Source: an uncultured Caulobacterales bacterium (GTDB lineage Bacteria; Pseudomonadota; Alphaproteobacteria; Caulobacterales; Caulobacteraceae). Taken from it: 64,000 nucleotides of DNA. The notes under the pieces are model-generated. The model had not been told where the DNA came from. It ran no database searches and worked only from the letters and a program-made list of their open reading frames with translations. Shown piece by piece: positions 44,873 to 52,863 of the stretch. Every line of letters begins with the position of its first letter. Position 1 is the first letter of the stretch. The position numbers and the translations under genes are program-made. Where the stretch lies: positions 1 to 64,000 of the forward strand of contig CAIOHT010000054.1 of NCBI GenBank assembly GCA_903858185.1, given 5' to 3'.

Positions 44873-44995
44873 CGCATCCGCTATCTGAAGCTGCTCAAGG
44901 TCCAGGTCCAGGTGCTGATCGCGATCGCCCCGGGTATCGCGGTCGGAGCGATCTGGCCGCCGGTCGGGCTGGCGAAGGACGCAGAGCTGGACTGA
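44873..44995 (+). pseudogene. Remnant resembling the N-terminus of C4-dicarboxylate transporter DctA
   Basis: This frame of 40 codons ends in TGA and has no ATG, GTG or TTG in frame back to 44822. It reads YLKLLKVQVQVLIAIAPGI and then AVGAIWPPVGLA, which resembles the start of DctA (the conserved pattern is LYVQVLIAIAAGILLGHFYP). VQ appears twice, and similarity ends after about 30 residues. No further transporter sequence follows before the sulfatase. It begins about 65 bases from the tRNA-Arg gene. The DctA match is from memory of the family, not a search. Confidence 0.55.
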
Positions 44996-45083
44996 CGCCT
45001 TGCGCCGTTACCCACTGGTAACCTGTTGGCGACCTGCTATAATGTGCCTCCACGGGGGCGTGGCGGTCGACGGCGAGGTGGTG

Positions 45084-47294
45084 ATGGGCGGCGAAATCCG
45101 GGTCAACATTGTCTCGCGCCGCAGCCTTCGGGCCGCCGGTCTGGCGCTTCTGGGCCTGCTCGCGCTGGCGTTCGGACCGAGCGCCGCGGCGCCGGTTCCG
45201 GCCCGGGCGCCCAACATCGTGATCATTCTCGTCGATGACGCCGGCTACACCGACTTCGGCGCCTATGGCGGCGAGATCGCCACCCCGACCATCGACGCCC
45301 TGGCCGCCCGCGGGACCCGTTTTTCCAATTTTCACGCCACGCCGATGTGCGCGCCCTCGCGGGCGATGCTGTTGACCGGGGTCGACAGTCATACGGCGGG
45401 CATTGCCAACCTGCCGGAAACGACTCCTCCGGAGCATCGCGACGACCCGGCCTACCAGGGCCGGCTTGCGGCCAATGTCGTGACCCTCGCCAGCCGTCTG
45501 CAGGCGGGCGGCTACCACACCTGGATGGCCGGCAAGTGGCATCTGGGTCACGGGCCGGGCGATCTGCCGGACGCCCGCGGCTTTGACCGCTCGTTCGCCC
45601 TCGACGCCACCGGCGCCGACAACTGGGAGCAGCGGCCCTATTTCCCGATCTACCGCCAGGCCGACTGGTTCGAGGACGGCAAGCCCGCAACCCTGCCGGG
45701 CGACTTCTACTCCTCGAAGTTCCTCGTCGACCGGATGATCGGCTACATCAGGGCCAAGCCGGACGATGGCCGGCCGTTCTTCGCCTATCTGCCGTTCGTG
45801 GCGATCCACATCCCGATCCAGGCGCCGGCCGGGTATGTGGCGAAGTACGAGGGCCGCTACGCGGACGGCTGGCAGGTCCAGCGGCAGCGCCGCTATGCGG
45901 GCGCGGTGCGCGCCGGCCTGATCCCCGCCGGCACGCCGATGGGGCCGATGCCGGCCAATGTCGCGGACTGGAACAGGCTGTCGGCGGCGGAGCAGCAGCT
46001 GGCCGCCAAACGCATGGCGGTCAACGCCGGCATGCTGGAGGCGATGGACCATGAGCTCGGTCGACTGGTCGCCCACCTCAGGTCGACGGGCCAGTACGAC
46101 AACACCCTGTTCGTGGTGCTCTCGGACAACGGCCCGGAGGCCGCCGACCCGACGGTCGAGCCGGTTTTCCAGCTCTGGATGAAGAGCGTCGGCTATCGCT
46201 GGGGCGCAGAAGGTCTGGGCGGCAAGGGAACCTTCGCCGCGATCGGTCCGGGCTGGGCCAGCGCCGCGGCCGCGCCGATGAGCCTGTTCAAGTTCTACAC
46301 CTCGGAGGGTGGCACGCGCGTGCCGCTGATCGTGTCAGGGCCCGGCGTGCGCCCGGCCGCCACCAGTCACGCCTTCTCGATCATCAGCGACATCACGCCG
46401 ACGCTGCTCGACTACGCCGGGGTCGCGCCGGCCCCTGCGCCGGCCGCCCCCCTGTCGGGACGCAGCCTGAAGCCGGTCCTCACCGGTCAGGCCCAGGCAG
46501 CCTACGGGCCCGATACGCCGGTGGGTCTGGAAGCCGCCGGGGATGCGGCGCTGTTCAAGGGTGACCTGAAACTGACCCGCAACGCCGGAGCGCTCGGTGA
46601 TCCGCGCTGGCGCCTCTATGACATCGCCAAGGATCCGGGCGAGACGAAGGACCTCAGCGCGGCCATGCCCGGGAAGGCCGCCGAACTGCTGGCGGACTAC
46701 CGCGCCTGGGCGGCGCGCGTCGGCGTTGCCGAGGTCCCGCCGGGCTACGCGCCCGACAGGGAAGTCGGCAAGGACATATTCCTGCGCATCGCCGAGGCGT
46801 TCGCGCTGCCGCTGACGGCCGGCCTGATCGGACTGGCCGGCGCCCTTTCATACGCCGTCTACCGGGTCCTCCGGTGGCGCCGGGACAAGACAAACGGGGA
46901 AGAGACCATGGGACGCACCTTCATGCGGGGCCTGCTTGGCCTTGTCGGCCTGCTCGCCTTGCTGATCGCCAGTCGCTTCTGGATCACGCCGGACAAGATC
47001 GGCGCGGCCATGGGGCTGCTGCCCGAAGGTGCGGCGGGGCTGGGCACGCTGCGGGCGGACATGGCCGGCTTCTTCGGCGCTGCGGGCGTGCTGTCGTTGA
47101 CGGCGGCGGTTCGCAATGAGCGCCAGTGGCTGGTCCCGGTGTTGCTCCTGCTGGCGATCGCCCTGACGGGCCGGGTGATCAACCTGCTGGTCACCGGCGG
47201 TGGCGCGGTTCTGGTTCCGCCGATGGTCATCGAGGCGGTGCTGATCGCAATCGTCGGGCTGGGGCTGCGGGTGCTGGGAGACAGGGCGAAGTGA
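45084..47294 (+). CDS. Arylsulfatase with C-terminal membrane domain
   Basis: A 736-residue protein. ATG 45084 follows GGCGAGG; residues 13-36 form a signal peptide. The sulfatase core starts PNIVIILVDDAGYTDFG with metal ligands D51/D52. C89 in MCAPSR is the cysteine converted to formylglycine (CxPxR), and AGKWHLGHG is the second signature. The core ends near residue 560 at PPGYAPDREVG. The remaining 170 residues contain four or five hydrophobic segments (LTAGLIGLAGALSYAVYRVL, then others) with a DUF4345-like look. The fusion would hold the enzyme in the membrane. No formylglycine-generating enzyme gene is in the window. It is coupled to the GST gene by GTGA. Confidence 0.88.
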   Translation: MGGEIRVNIVSRRSLRAAGLALLGLLALAFGPSAAAPVPARAPNIVIILVDDAGYTDFGAYGGEIATPTIDALAARGTRFSNFHATPMCAPSRAMLLTGVDSHTAGIANLPETTPPEHRDDPAYQGRLAANVVTLASRLQAGGYHTWMAGKWHLGHGPGDLPDARGFDRSFALDATGADNWEQRPYFPIYRQADWFEDGKPATLPGDFYSSKFLVDRMIGYIRAKPDDGRPFFAYLPFVAIHIPIQAPAGYVAKYEGRYADGWQVQRQRRYAGAVRAGLIPAGTPMGPMPANVADWNRLSAAEQQLAAKRMAVNAGMLEAMDHELGRLVAHLRSTGQYDNTLFVVLSDNGPEAADPTVEPVFQLWMKSVGYRWGAEGLGGKGTFAAIGPGWASAAAAPMSLFKFYTSEGGTRVPLIVSGPGVRPAATSHAFSIISDITPTLLDYAGVAPAPAPAAPLSGRSLKPVLTGQAQAAYGPDTPVGLEAAGDAALFKGDLKLTRNAGALGDPRWRLYDIAKDPGETKDLSAAMPGKAAELLADYRAWAARVGVAEVPPGYAPDREVGKDIFLRIAEAFALPLTAGLIGLAGALSYAVYRVLRWRRDKTNGEETMGRTFMRGLLGLVGLLALLIASRFWITPDKIGAAMGLLPEGAAGLGTLRADMAGFFGAAGVLSLTAAVRNERQWLVPVLLLLAIALTGRVINLLVTGGGAVLVPPMVIEAVLIAIVGLGLRVLGDRAK

Positions 47295-48454
47295 GCCGAC
47301 CCGCACATCCGGACCTGGCCGCCCTGGCCGGGATGCGGGTGCACGGGCTCGACCTGTCCTACTTCACGGGCAAGCTGCAGGCCTATCTGCGCTACTGCGA
47401 GCTGCCGTTCGAGTTCGTCGACATGGACACGGCTGGTATGCGCCGCGCCGCCCGGGCAACCGGCATGGCGCAGATGCCGGCCATCGAACTGGCTGACGGC
47501 CGCTGGATGACCGACACGACGGCGATCATCGACTGGATCGAGGCGCGTCGTTCAGGCCCGGAAGTCACCCCGCGTGACCCGGCGCTGCGTTTCTACAGCC
47601 TGCTGCTAGAGGACTACGCCGACGAATGGCTGTGGCGACCGGCGCTGCACTATCGCTGGAGCTTTCAGCCGGACACGGCGTTGATGGGCCGTCGCATCGC
47701 GGCGGAAATGCTGCGCGACGTTCCCGGCCCCCTCGGCCTGCGCACGGCGCTGATCATCGCCCGGCAGAAACGGAAGTATGTGCGGGGCGACGGGATTACC
47801 CCAGCCACGCGCGGCGCTGTGGAGGATCTGTACCGTCGGACCCTGGCCGCGCTGGAGACGACCCTCGCCACGCGACCCTTCCTGCTCGGCGCGCGGCCGA
47901 GCCTCGCGGACTACGGCTTCATGGGCTCAATGTTCCGCCATTTCAGCCTCGACCCGACGCCGGCGCGGATCATGCGCGACACCGCGCCGGCGGTGTTCGA
48001 ATGGGTTGCGCGGATGTGGAATGCCAGGGCCTCGGCCCTTGCGGACGGCGCGCTGCTGGACGCCGTCCCGGACGACTGGTCGCCATTCCTGGCCGAAGCA
48101 GCGACCGGCTATCTGCCCTGTCTGGCCGCCAACGCCGAGGCTGCGGCGGCGGGACAGGCCACGTTCGCAGTGACCCTGCAGGGCGTCGACTGGCGGCTGC
48201 CGGTCAATCTCAACCGGGTCCATTGTCTGAAGGCATTGCAGACGGCGTTCGCGGCGCTCCCGGCCGACGTCGCGGCGGCGGTCCGGGCAAGGCTGGAAAC
48301 GGCCGGGGCCTGGGCGCCGTTGTGGCGTGTCACAGCGCCCGACATCGGCTTCGACCCGGAAGGGCGTCTACCGTTCCTGACGCCGGAGACCGCATGGGCG
48401 TCTGCATTCGCGCCCAGGCGGCGGCGCCCGGTCCACGACGGCGCCGCGCGCTAG
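47291..48454 (+). CDS. Glutathione S-transferase family protein with long C-terminal extension
   Basis: A 387-residue protein, start GTG 47291 overlapping the sulfatase TGA. The N-terminal thioredoxin-like domain (LDLSYFTGKLQAYLRYCELPFEFVD) includes the cis-proline block MPAIELADGRWMTDTTAIIDW. The helical GST domain follows to about residue 250 (RPFLLGARPSLADYGFMG). The last 130 residues are outside the usual GST length of about 200-230 and may include a substrate-specific domain. Its stop TAG overlaps the stop of convergent rpoH (CTAG). Confidence 0.82.
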   Translation: MSRPAHPDLAALAGMRVHGLDLSYFTGKLQAYLRYCELPFEFVDMDTAGMRRAARATGMAQMPAIELADGRWMTDTTAIIDWIEARRSGPEVTPRDPALRFYSLLLEDYADEWLWRPALHYRWSFQPDTALMGRRIAAEMLRDVPGPLGLRTALIIARQKRKYVRGDGITPATRGAVEDLYRRTLAALETTLATRPFLLGARPSLADYGFMGSMFRHFSLDPTPARIMRDTAPAVFEWVARMWNARASALADGALLDAVPDDWSPFLAEAATGYLPCLAANAEAAAAGQATFAVTLQGVDWRLPVNLNRVHCLKALQTAFAALPADVAAAVRARLETAGAWAPLWRVTAPDIGFDPEGRLPFLTPETAWASAFAPRRRRPVHDGAAR

Positions 48455-49326
48455 CCGACCAGTCCCGCCGCAACCGGGTCGCCGACCTCGCGCTCGATGC
48501 AGGCCCGCATCTTGGCGAGCGCCGCCTGCTCGATCTGGCGCACCCGCTCCTTGGAAACGCCCATCTGTACGCCCAGAGCCTCGAGCGTAACGGGGTCATC
48601 GGCCAGTCGCCGGGCCTCGATCACCGAGCGTTCACGGGCCGTGAGCTTCGCCATTGAGCGGTCGATCAGGCCATGGCGTCGCTCGCCGTCGAGGGTCGCC
48701 TCGACCACCTGGTCGGGCCGGTCGCGCTCGTCGGGCAGCAGGCCCAGCCAGTCTTCCTCACCGTCGCCGGAAATCGGTGCGTCCAGCGACCGGTCCGGAC
48801 CGCCCATCCGCGCGGCCATGGCCTCGACCTCGCCCTCCTCGACGCCCAGTTCGGCGGCGATCTTGGTCCGCGCCTCGCCGGTCAGACGGCCTTCGAGGTC
48901 GCCCAGCCGGGCTCGCAGGCCACGCAGCTTGAAGAACAGGCTCTTGCCCGAGGCCGTGGTGCCGGTCCGCACGATCGACCAGTTGCGCAGCACGAAATCC
49001 TGCATCGCCGCCCGCACCCACCAGCCGGCGTAGGTAGAGAACCGCACCCCGCGGTCAGGGTCAAACCGGTCGGCCGCCTGCATCAGGCCGACCGCGCCCT
49101 CCTGCACCAGATCGGCCATCGGCAGGCCGTAGCGACGGAACTTGGCGGCCATGGCGATGACCAGCCGCATATAGGCTCCGGTCAGCTCCTGCAGCGCCTC
49201 GTCGTCGCCGTCATCACGCCAGCGTCGGGCCAGAGCCTGCTCGCGCTCGACGTTCAGGAGCGGCGCCCGCATAGCGTCGCGCATGAAACGTCGTTCAACA
49301 GGCCCTGCCTCGGATGCGGTCGCCAT
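48451..49326 (-). CDS. rpoH: RNA polymerase sigma-32 (RpoH) factor
   Basis: A 291-residue sigma-70 family protein. ATG 49326 follows GGGAG. Region 2 reads MRLVIAMAAKFRRYGLPMADLVQEG and RFSTYAGWWVRAAMQDFVLRNW, and region 4 ends GVSKERVRQIEQAALAKMR. SLFFKLRGLRARLGD corresponds to the RpoH box region that separates heat-shock factors from vegetative sigma factors. Several alphaproteobacteria have two RpoH paralogues; which one this is cannot be told. It probably directs heat-shock or stress transcription. Confidence 0.9.
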   Translation of the reverse strand: MATASEAGPVERRFMRDAMRAPLLNVEREQALARRWRDDGDDEALQELTGAYMRLVIAMAAKFRRYGLPMADLVQEGAVGLMQAADRFDPDRGVRFSTYAGWWVRAAMQDFVLRNWSIVRTGTTASGKSLFFKLRGLRARLGDLEGRLTGEARTKIAAELGVEEGEVEAMAARMGGPDRSLDAPISGDGEEDWLGLLPDERDRPDQVVEATLDGERRHGLIDRSMAKLTARERSVIEARRLADDPVTLEALGVQMGVSKERVRQIEQAALAKMRACIEREVGDPVAAGLVG

Positions 49327-49434
49327 GGAGCGTCTCCCTTTGAAGGCTATACGCCTCGTAAGTGGGACTGGATCAGCGGGCGGCTGACGATCAAGCGGCT
49401 GGCCAGCTGCCGTCGCCGGCGCCAAGATCGCGGG

Positions 49435-49755
49435 ATGACAATCCAGGCTTCCTGCCACTGCGGCGCCGTCCGGTTTTCGGTCGAGACCGCGCCCGCCGAG
49501 CTGAACAGCTGCCAGTGCTCGATCTGCCGGCGCTATGGGACACTCTGGGCCTACTACCGACCGCGCGAGGTGCGGTTCGACGCCGACAGCGGGCCGACCG
49601 ATATCTACATGTGGGGGGACCGCGAGCTGGAGTTCCACCGCTGCCGGACCTGCGGCTGCGTCACCCACTGGTCGGCACTGGACCAGACTTACGACCGCAT
49701 GGGGGTCAATGCCCGGCTGATGGCGCCCGAGGTGGTCGCCGCCGCCCGCATCTAG
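49435..49755 (+). CDS. GFA/Mss4-like zinc-binding protein
   Basis: A 106-residue protein of the glutathione-dependent formaldehyde-activating (GFA) family. Zinc ligands are visible: C7 and C9 (SCHCGAVRF), C26, C28 and C31 (CQCSIC), and C70, C73 and C75 (CRTCGC). The fold is the Mss4-like beta-tent. Most members have unproven function despite the family name. It is divergent from rpoH across 108 bases and stands alone before the SRPBCC gene. Confidence 0.88.
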   Translation: MTIQASCHCGAVRFSVETAPAELNSCQCSICRRYGTLWAYYRPREVRFDADSGPTDIYMWGDRELEFHRCRTCGCVTHWSALDQTYDRMGVNARLMAPEVVAAARI

Positions 49756-49807
49756 CAGAGCGCGGGCCCCGGTTGATCCGCCCGCTCCACTCCGGCAGGC
49801 TCGGCCC

Positions 49808-50248
49808 ATGAAACAGATCCGCACCGAAGCCGTCATTTCCGCGCCGCCGGCGAAGGTCTGGGCGGTCCTGACCGATTTCGCCCGCTATCACGAGTGGAAC
49901 CCGCTCAACATCGCGGCCGAGGGTGAGGCCCGGGCCGGCGGCAAAATCCGCACGACCTTCCTGAACCCGGCGGGCAGGCCGGGCGCCACGATCACCCAGA
50001 CGGTGACGCTGACCCTGTTCGAGCCCTATACCGCCCTGGCCTGGAGCGGTGTCGTGCCGCTGCTGTTTCACGGCACGCACCATTTCACGCTGGAGCCTGT
50101 CGCCGAGGGTACCCGGCTTCTGCATGGCGAGGACATGGGCGGCCTGATCGCCATGACCTTCTCCGCTGAAAAGCTCGAGCGCGACTTCCGGCCCCACTAC
50201 GTGGCGGTCAACCAGGCGCTGGCGAAGCGGGTCGCGGCGCTGGGGTAG
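49808..50248 (+). CDS. SRPBCC family protein (START/polyketide cyclase-like)
   Basis: A 146-residue single-domain protein. The opening IRTEAVISAPPAKVWAVLTDFARYHEWNP is diagnostic of the SRPBCC superfamily, and the C-terminal helix EKLERDFRPHYVAVNQALAKR closes its hydrophobic cavity. Such proteins bind lipids or other hydrophobic ligands; no specific role can be given. A REP-like palindrome begins two bases after its stop. Confidence 0.85.
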   Translation: MKQIRTEAVISAPPAKVWAVLTDFARYHEWNPLNIAAEGEARAGGKIRTTFLNPAGRPGATITQTVTLTLFEPYTALAWSGVVPLLFHGTHHFTLEPVAEGTRLLHGEDMGGLIAMTFSAEKLERDFRPHYVAVNQALAKRVAALG

Positions 50249-50249
50249 A

Positions 50250-50280
50250 AGGGGACATGTACCGCAGGTACGTGTCCCCT
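50250..50280. repeat. REP-like palindrome, copy 1
   Basis: Arms AGGGGACATGTACC and GGTACGTGTCCCCT flank a three-base centre (GCA), with one wobble pair. It lies immediately after the stop codon of the SRPBCC gene. The same arm sequence recurs at 50297, 50834 and 51471. Confidence 0.85.
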
Positions 50281-50296
50281 AAACCCGGCCGCTCGA

Positions 50297-50339
50297 TTAG
50301 GGGACACGTACCTTTGGTAGATGTCCTCGTGTCCCCTAA
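50297..50339. repeat. REP-like palindrome, copy 2 (degenerate)
   Basis: Arms TTAGGGGACACG and CGTGTCCCCTAA are perfect; the interior TACCTTTGGTAGATGTCCT is expanded relative to the other copies. The element is 16 bases from copy 1. Its right arm contains the TAG stop codon of the minus-strand thioesterase gene. Confidence 0.85.
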
Positions 50340-50770
50340 GGCTCAACGACCATCAGCTGCTCAAGCGCCGCCCGCAGTTCAGGTACGATGGCTCCCGCCC
50401 CCGCCGCCGAGGCCTGCACCAGCACGGTGGTGGCGACCCCGACGCAACGGCCCGCCTGGTACATGGTCTGGCCGATTTCCCACGACGAGTTGCCGATCCG
50501 CAGGATGCCGGAAAACACCTCCACATCGCCCGGGTGAAACACCTCGCCCTGATAGCTGACGCGCACATCGGCGGTCACGATCCGCACACCGGTCAGGCCG
50601 TTCGTCAGTTCGAACGTTCGCCGCATCAGCTGCGACCGCGCCTCGTCGTAGTAGGCGGCCACGGCGATGTTGTTGACGTGTCCCAGCCGGTCCTCGTCGT
50701 GATAGCGGGTCTGCACCCGGATACTGTGCGGATAAAGGGCGCGGTCCTGGCGCCAGGCGGGCGGTTTCAT
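50336..50770 (-). CDS. Acyl-CoA thioesterase, 4HBT hot-dog fold
   Basis: A 144-residue hot-dog-fold protein. RYHDEDRLGHVNNIAVAAYYDEAR carries the active-site region of 4-hydroxybenzoyl-CoA thioesterase/YbgC-like enzymes, with the acidic residue before GHVNN. FHPGDVEVFSGILRIGNSSWE is the central strand. It probably hydrolyses acyl-CoA; the substrate is unknown. Its stop codon is inside REP-like copy 2 and its start is followed by copy 3 upstream. Confidence 0.85.
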   Translation of the reverse strand: MKPPAWRQDRALYPHSIRVQTRYHDEDRLGHVNNIAVAAYYDEARSQLMRRTFELTNGLTGVRIVTADVRVSYQGEVFHPGDVEVFSGILRIGNSSWEIGQTMYQAGRCVGVATTVLVQASAAGAGAIVPELRAALEQLMVVEP

Positions 50771-50833
50771 CGGCGAGTTCCGTTGGTTCAGGCGACCAGG
50801 TTGCGACGGCTGACGCTGGGGGAGTCGAGCGTC

Positions 50834-50862
50834 GGGGACACGTACCTGCGGTACATGTCCCC
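50834..50862. repeat. REP-like palindrome, copy 3
   Basis: Arms GGGGACACGTACC and GGTACATGTCCCC flank TGC. It fills part of the 102-bp gap between the thioesterase start and the methyltransferase stop. Relative to copy 1 the ATGT and ACGT variants are on opposite arms, so this copy is in the opposite orientation. Confidence 0.88.
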
Positions 50863-50872
50863 TTCGGTGTGG

Positions 50873-51469
50873 CTAGCGCCGGAACAGCAGGCAGAGGTTG
50901 TTGGCCGGCATGGCGACGCGCCCGGCGAGGGTCAGGCCGTGTTCGGCGGCCAATGCAGCGACGTCCGCCAGGTCGCGCAGGCCCCAGGCCGGGTCGCGTC
51001 GCTTCAGGTCGGCGTCGAAGGCCAGGTTGCTCGCGGCCGTCTCGACCCCATCCTCGATGTAGGGCCCATAGAGGATCAACGCCCCCCCGACCGGCAGCAC
51101 GCGCGCCGCCCCGACCATCAGCCCCTGCGTCGCCGCCCAGGGCGAGATATGGACCATGTTGATGCAGACGATCGCGTCGGCGCGGTCCAGCGGCCAGCCG
51201 TCCGGTTCGGCCGCGTTGAGGACCAGGGGCGGGGCGAGGTTCGCCAGGCCGGCCTGATCCCGGCGCGCCCGCAGGATGTCCAGCGCTTCCTCGTTCCGGT
51301 CGGTCGGCTGCCAGGTGATCCCCGGCAGCGCCTCGGCGAACCAGGCCGCATGTTCTCCCAGCCCGCTGGCGACCTCCAACACTGTCCCGGACGCCGGCAG
51401 CCAGCGGCGCAGGACGGCCAGGAGCGGCTCACGATTGCGGGCGGAAGACGGCGAGGCGGGCAGGATCAT
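50873..51469 (-). CDS. Class I SAM-dependent methyltransferase-like protein (DUF938)
   Basis: A 198-residue protein. The SAM-binding motif I is VLEVASGLGEHAAWFAEALPG, an acidic residue follows in WQPTDRNEE, and CINMVHISPWAATQGLM is the block typical of the DUF938 group. The start is taken as ATG 51469; an in-frame ATG at 51478 lies inside REP-like copy 4 and would add three residues. The substrate is unknown. Confidence 0.82.
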   Translation of the reverse strand: MILPASPSSARNREPLLAVLRRWLPASGTVLEVASGLGEHAAWFAEALPGITWQPTDRNEEALDILRARRDQAGLANLAPPLVLNAAEPDGWPLDRADAIVCINMVHISPWAATQGLMVGAARVLPVGGALILYGPYIEDGVETAASNLAFDADLKRRDPAWGLRDLADVAALAAEHGLTLAGRVAMPANNLCLLFRR

Positions 51470-51470
51470 A

Positions 51471-51501
51471 GGGGACATGTACCTGCAAGGTACGTGTCCC
51501 C
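51471..51501. repeat. REP-like palindrome, copy 4
   Basis: Arms GGGGACATGTACC and GGTACGTGTCCCC flank a five-base centre (TGCAA). It lies one base upstream of the methyltransferase ATG, so it replaces the normal ribosome-binding region of that gene. Confidence 0.88.
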
Positions 51502-51541
51502 CAATCAAATGCTGCCTCTCCCGATGAAGGGAAGGGAGGCA

Positions 51542-51571
51542 AAGGAAAACCCCCGGCCTTGCGACCGGGGG
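51542..51571 (-). terminator. Rho-independent terminator of carD
   Basis: On the minus strand, 29 bases after the carD stop, the stem CCCCCGG/CCGGGGG with an eight-base loop is followed by TTTT. This is the only classical intrinsic terminator seen near the carD block. Confidence 0.82.
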
Positions 51572-51599
51572 CTCACGTCTTGCAGTCCGTTCTGAAAGC

Positions 51600-52103
51600 C
51601 TAGGCGGCCTTCTGCAGGGACTTGGTCAGGATGCCCACAGCTGCGTCGCGGTCGATCTTCTCGATCGCGGCGACTTCGCGGGCCATGCGGTCGAGCGCCG
51701 ATTCATAGAGCTGACGCTCCGAATAGGACTGTTCCGGCTGGTTCTCGGCGCGGTGCAGGTCACGCACCACCTCGGCGATCGAGATCAGGTCGCCGGAGTT
51801 GATCTTGGCTTCGTACTCCTGGGCGCGGCGCGACCACATGGTGCGCTTGACCCGGGCGCGACCTTTCAGGGTCGTCAGGGCCTTGGTCACGACCAGGCCT
51901 TCGGCCAGCGGACGCAGGCCGGACGTGACCGCCTTCTTGGTCGGAACGCGCAGCGTCATCTTCTCGTGGTCGAAGGTGATGACGTAGACCTCGAGCGACA
52001 TGCCGGCGACTTCCTGGGTCTCGACAGCACGAATCGTGCCCACGCCATGGGCGGGGTAAACCACGTGATCGTTGACCGAAAACGCCAGACCAGACTTGCT
52101 CAT
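51600..52103 (-). CDS. carD: CarD family transcriptional regulator
   Basis: A 167-residue RNA polymerase-binding protein. The N-terminal Tudor-like domain contains VNDHVVYPAHGVGTI and YVITFDHEKMTLRVP, the parts that contact the polymerase beta subunit; the C-terminal helical domain contacts promoter DNA near -10. ATG 52103 follows AAGGACG; an earlier ATG at 52124 is less likely. CarD-type proteins stabilise open complexes at rRNA and other promoters. It lies downstream of fdxA in an order common in Alphaproteobacteria, with a 301-bp leader region. Confidence 0.93.
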   Translation of the reverse strand: MSKSGLAFSVNDHVVYPAHGVGTIRAVETQEVAGMSLEVYVITFDHEKMTLRVPTKKAVTSGLRPLAEGLVVTKALTTLKGRARVKRTMWSRRAQEYEAKINSGDLISIAEVVRDLHRAENQPEQSYSERQLYESALDRMAREVAAIEKIDRDAAVGILTKSLQKAA

Positions 52104-52404
52104 ATGTTCGTCCTTCTCTTGCACCCTGTCCGCGGGGTTCTGCCCCGCGAGCCGCTGTTCCGGGCCTTCTGACGACAGCGAAAACCTCTCCGACCGCGGT
52201 GGGGCCGCGGAGTGCGCCGTGCCAGATTGTGTAGACCTTTAGGACACCCTGGCCTTCGCCATGCGCGCCGTTCGGATGCGGCTGTTCTTGAAACCAAGGC
52301 GCGACGGCGGACCCGTCACGTCAGATCAAACCCTACCACAAAAATGAGTGCAAAGAAAGGGTTGCGAAATCCGGCTCACCCGCTGGGGATTCAGTACCCG
52401 CCGG
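52104..52404 (-). promoter_or_regulatory. carD leader / fdxA-carD intergenic region with two hairpins
   Basis: No gene is evident. In the probable carD leader there are two strong hairpins: CGCGGGG/CCCCGCG with a five-base loop (52131-52149), and CCGCGG/CCGCGG with loop TGGGG (52194-52210). The first lies 28 bases before the start codon. A TACACA-like -10 element is near 52230 on the minus strand, but no matching -35 is clear. Confidence 0.5.
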
Positions 52405-52746
52405 TCACGAACCCTTGCCGGGCTTGTCGCTGAAGTATTTCTCGAACTTGCCGGTTTCGCGCTCGAAGTCGGCGGCGTCCGCCGGCGGTTCACCCTTCAG
52501 GGTGATGTTCGGCCAGATCTTGGCGAACTCGGAATTGATCTTCAGCCACTTGCCGTCGGGCTCGTCCTCGGTGTCCGGCTTGATCGCGTCGACAGGGCAT
52601 TCGGGTTCACAGACGCCGCAGTCGATGCATTCGTCAGGGCTGATGGCCAGGAAGTTCTCGCCTTCATAGAAGCAGTCCACGGGACAGACTTCGACGCAGT
52701 CCATGAACTTACATTTGATGCAGGCGTCAGTGACGATGTAGGTCAT
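52405..52746 (-). CDS. fdxA: Ferredoxin FdxA (7Fe type)
   Basis: A 113-residue ferredoxin. [18 protein letters not shown] near the N-terminus and [12 protein letters not shown] near residue 40 provide the cysteines for a 3Fe-4S and a 4Fe-4S cluster, and the long C-terminal tail ending [13 protein letters not shown] is typical of FdxA. It probably transfers electrons in the cytoplasm. It lies between the S4-domain gene and carD, all on the minus strand. Confidence 0.95.
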   Translation of the reverse strand: MTYIVTDACIKCKFMDCVEVCPVDCFYEGENFLAISPDECIDCGVCEPECPVDAIKPDTEDEPDGKWLKINSEFAKIWPNITLKGEPPADAADFERETGKFEKYFSDKPGKGS

Positions 52747-52863
52747 CGGGAAACTTGATGGTCCAGGCGGTTGTGTGCGCGCGCCTTTTCAAAGGCAGGG
52801 GCCGGCTTGTCAATGCGGCGAGGCCTCATGGCCTTCGCAGGAAAACTCAACATCCCGCCAGCC

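Noticed and set aside
44643..44888. A short plus-strand ORF across the tRNA-Arg gene
   Set aside because: It reads through a complete tRNA on the other strand and has no credible start signal.
44732..44995. A genomic island integrated at tRNA-Arg
   Set aside because: No integrase, direct repeat of the tRNA end or change in base composition was seen; only a small gene remnant is present.
50250..51501. The four similar palindromes as a CRISPR array
   Set aside because: Spacing is irregular (16 to about 600 bases), the intervals contain genes and the copies are palindromic in both orientations; no cas gene is present.
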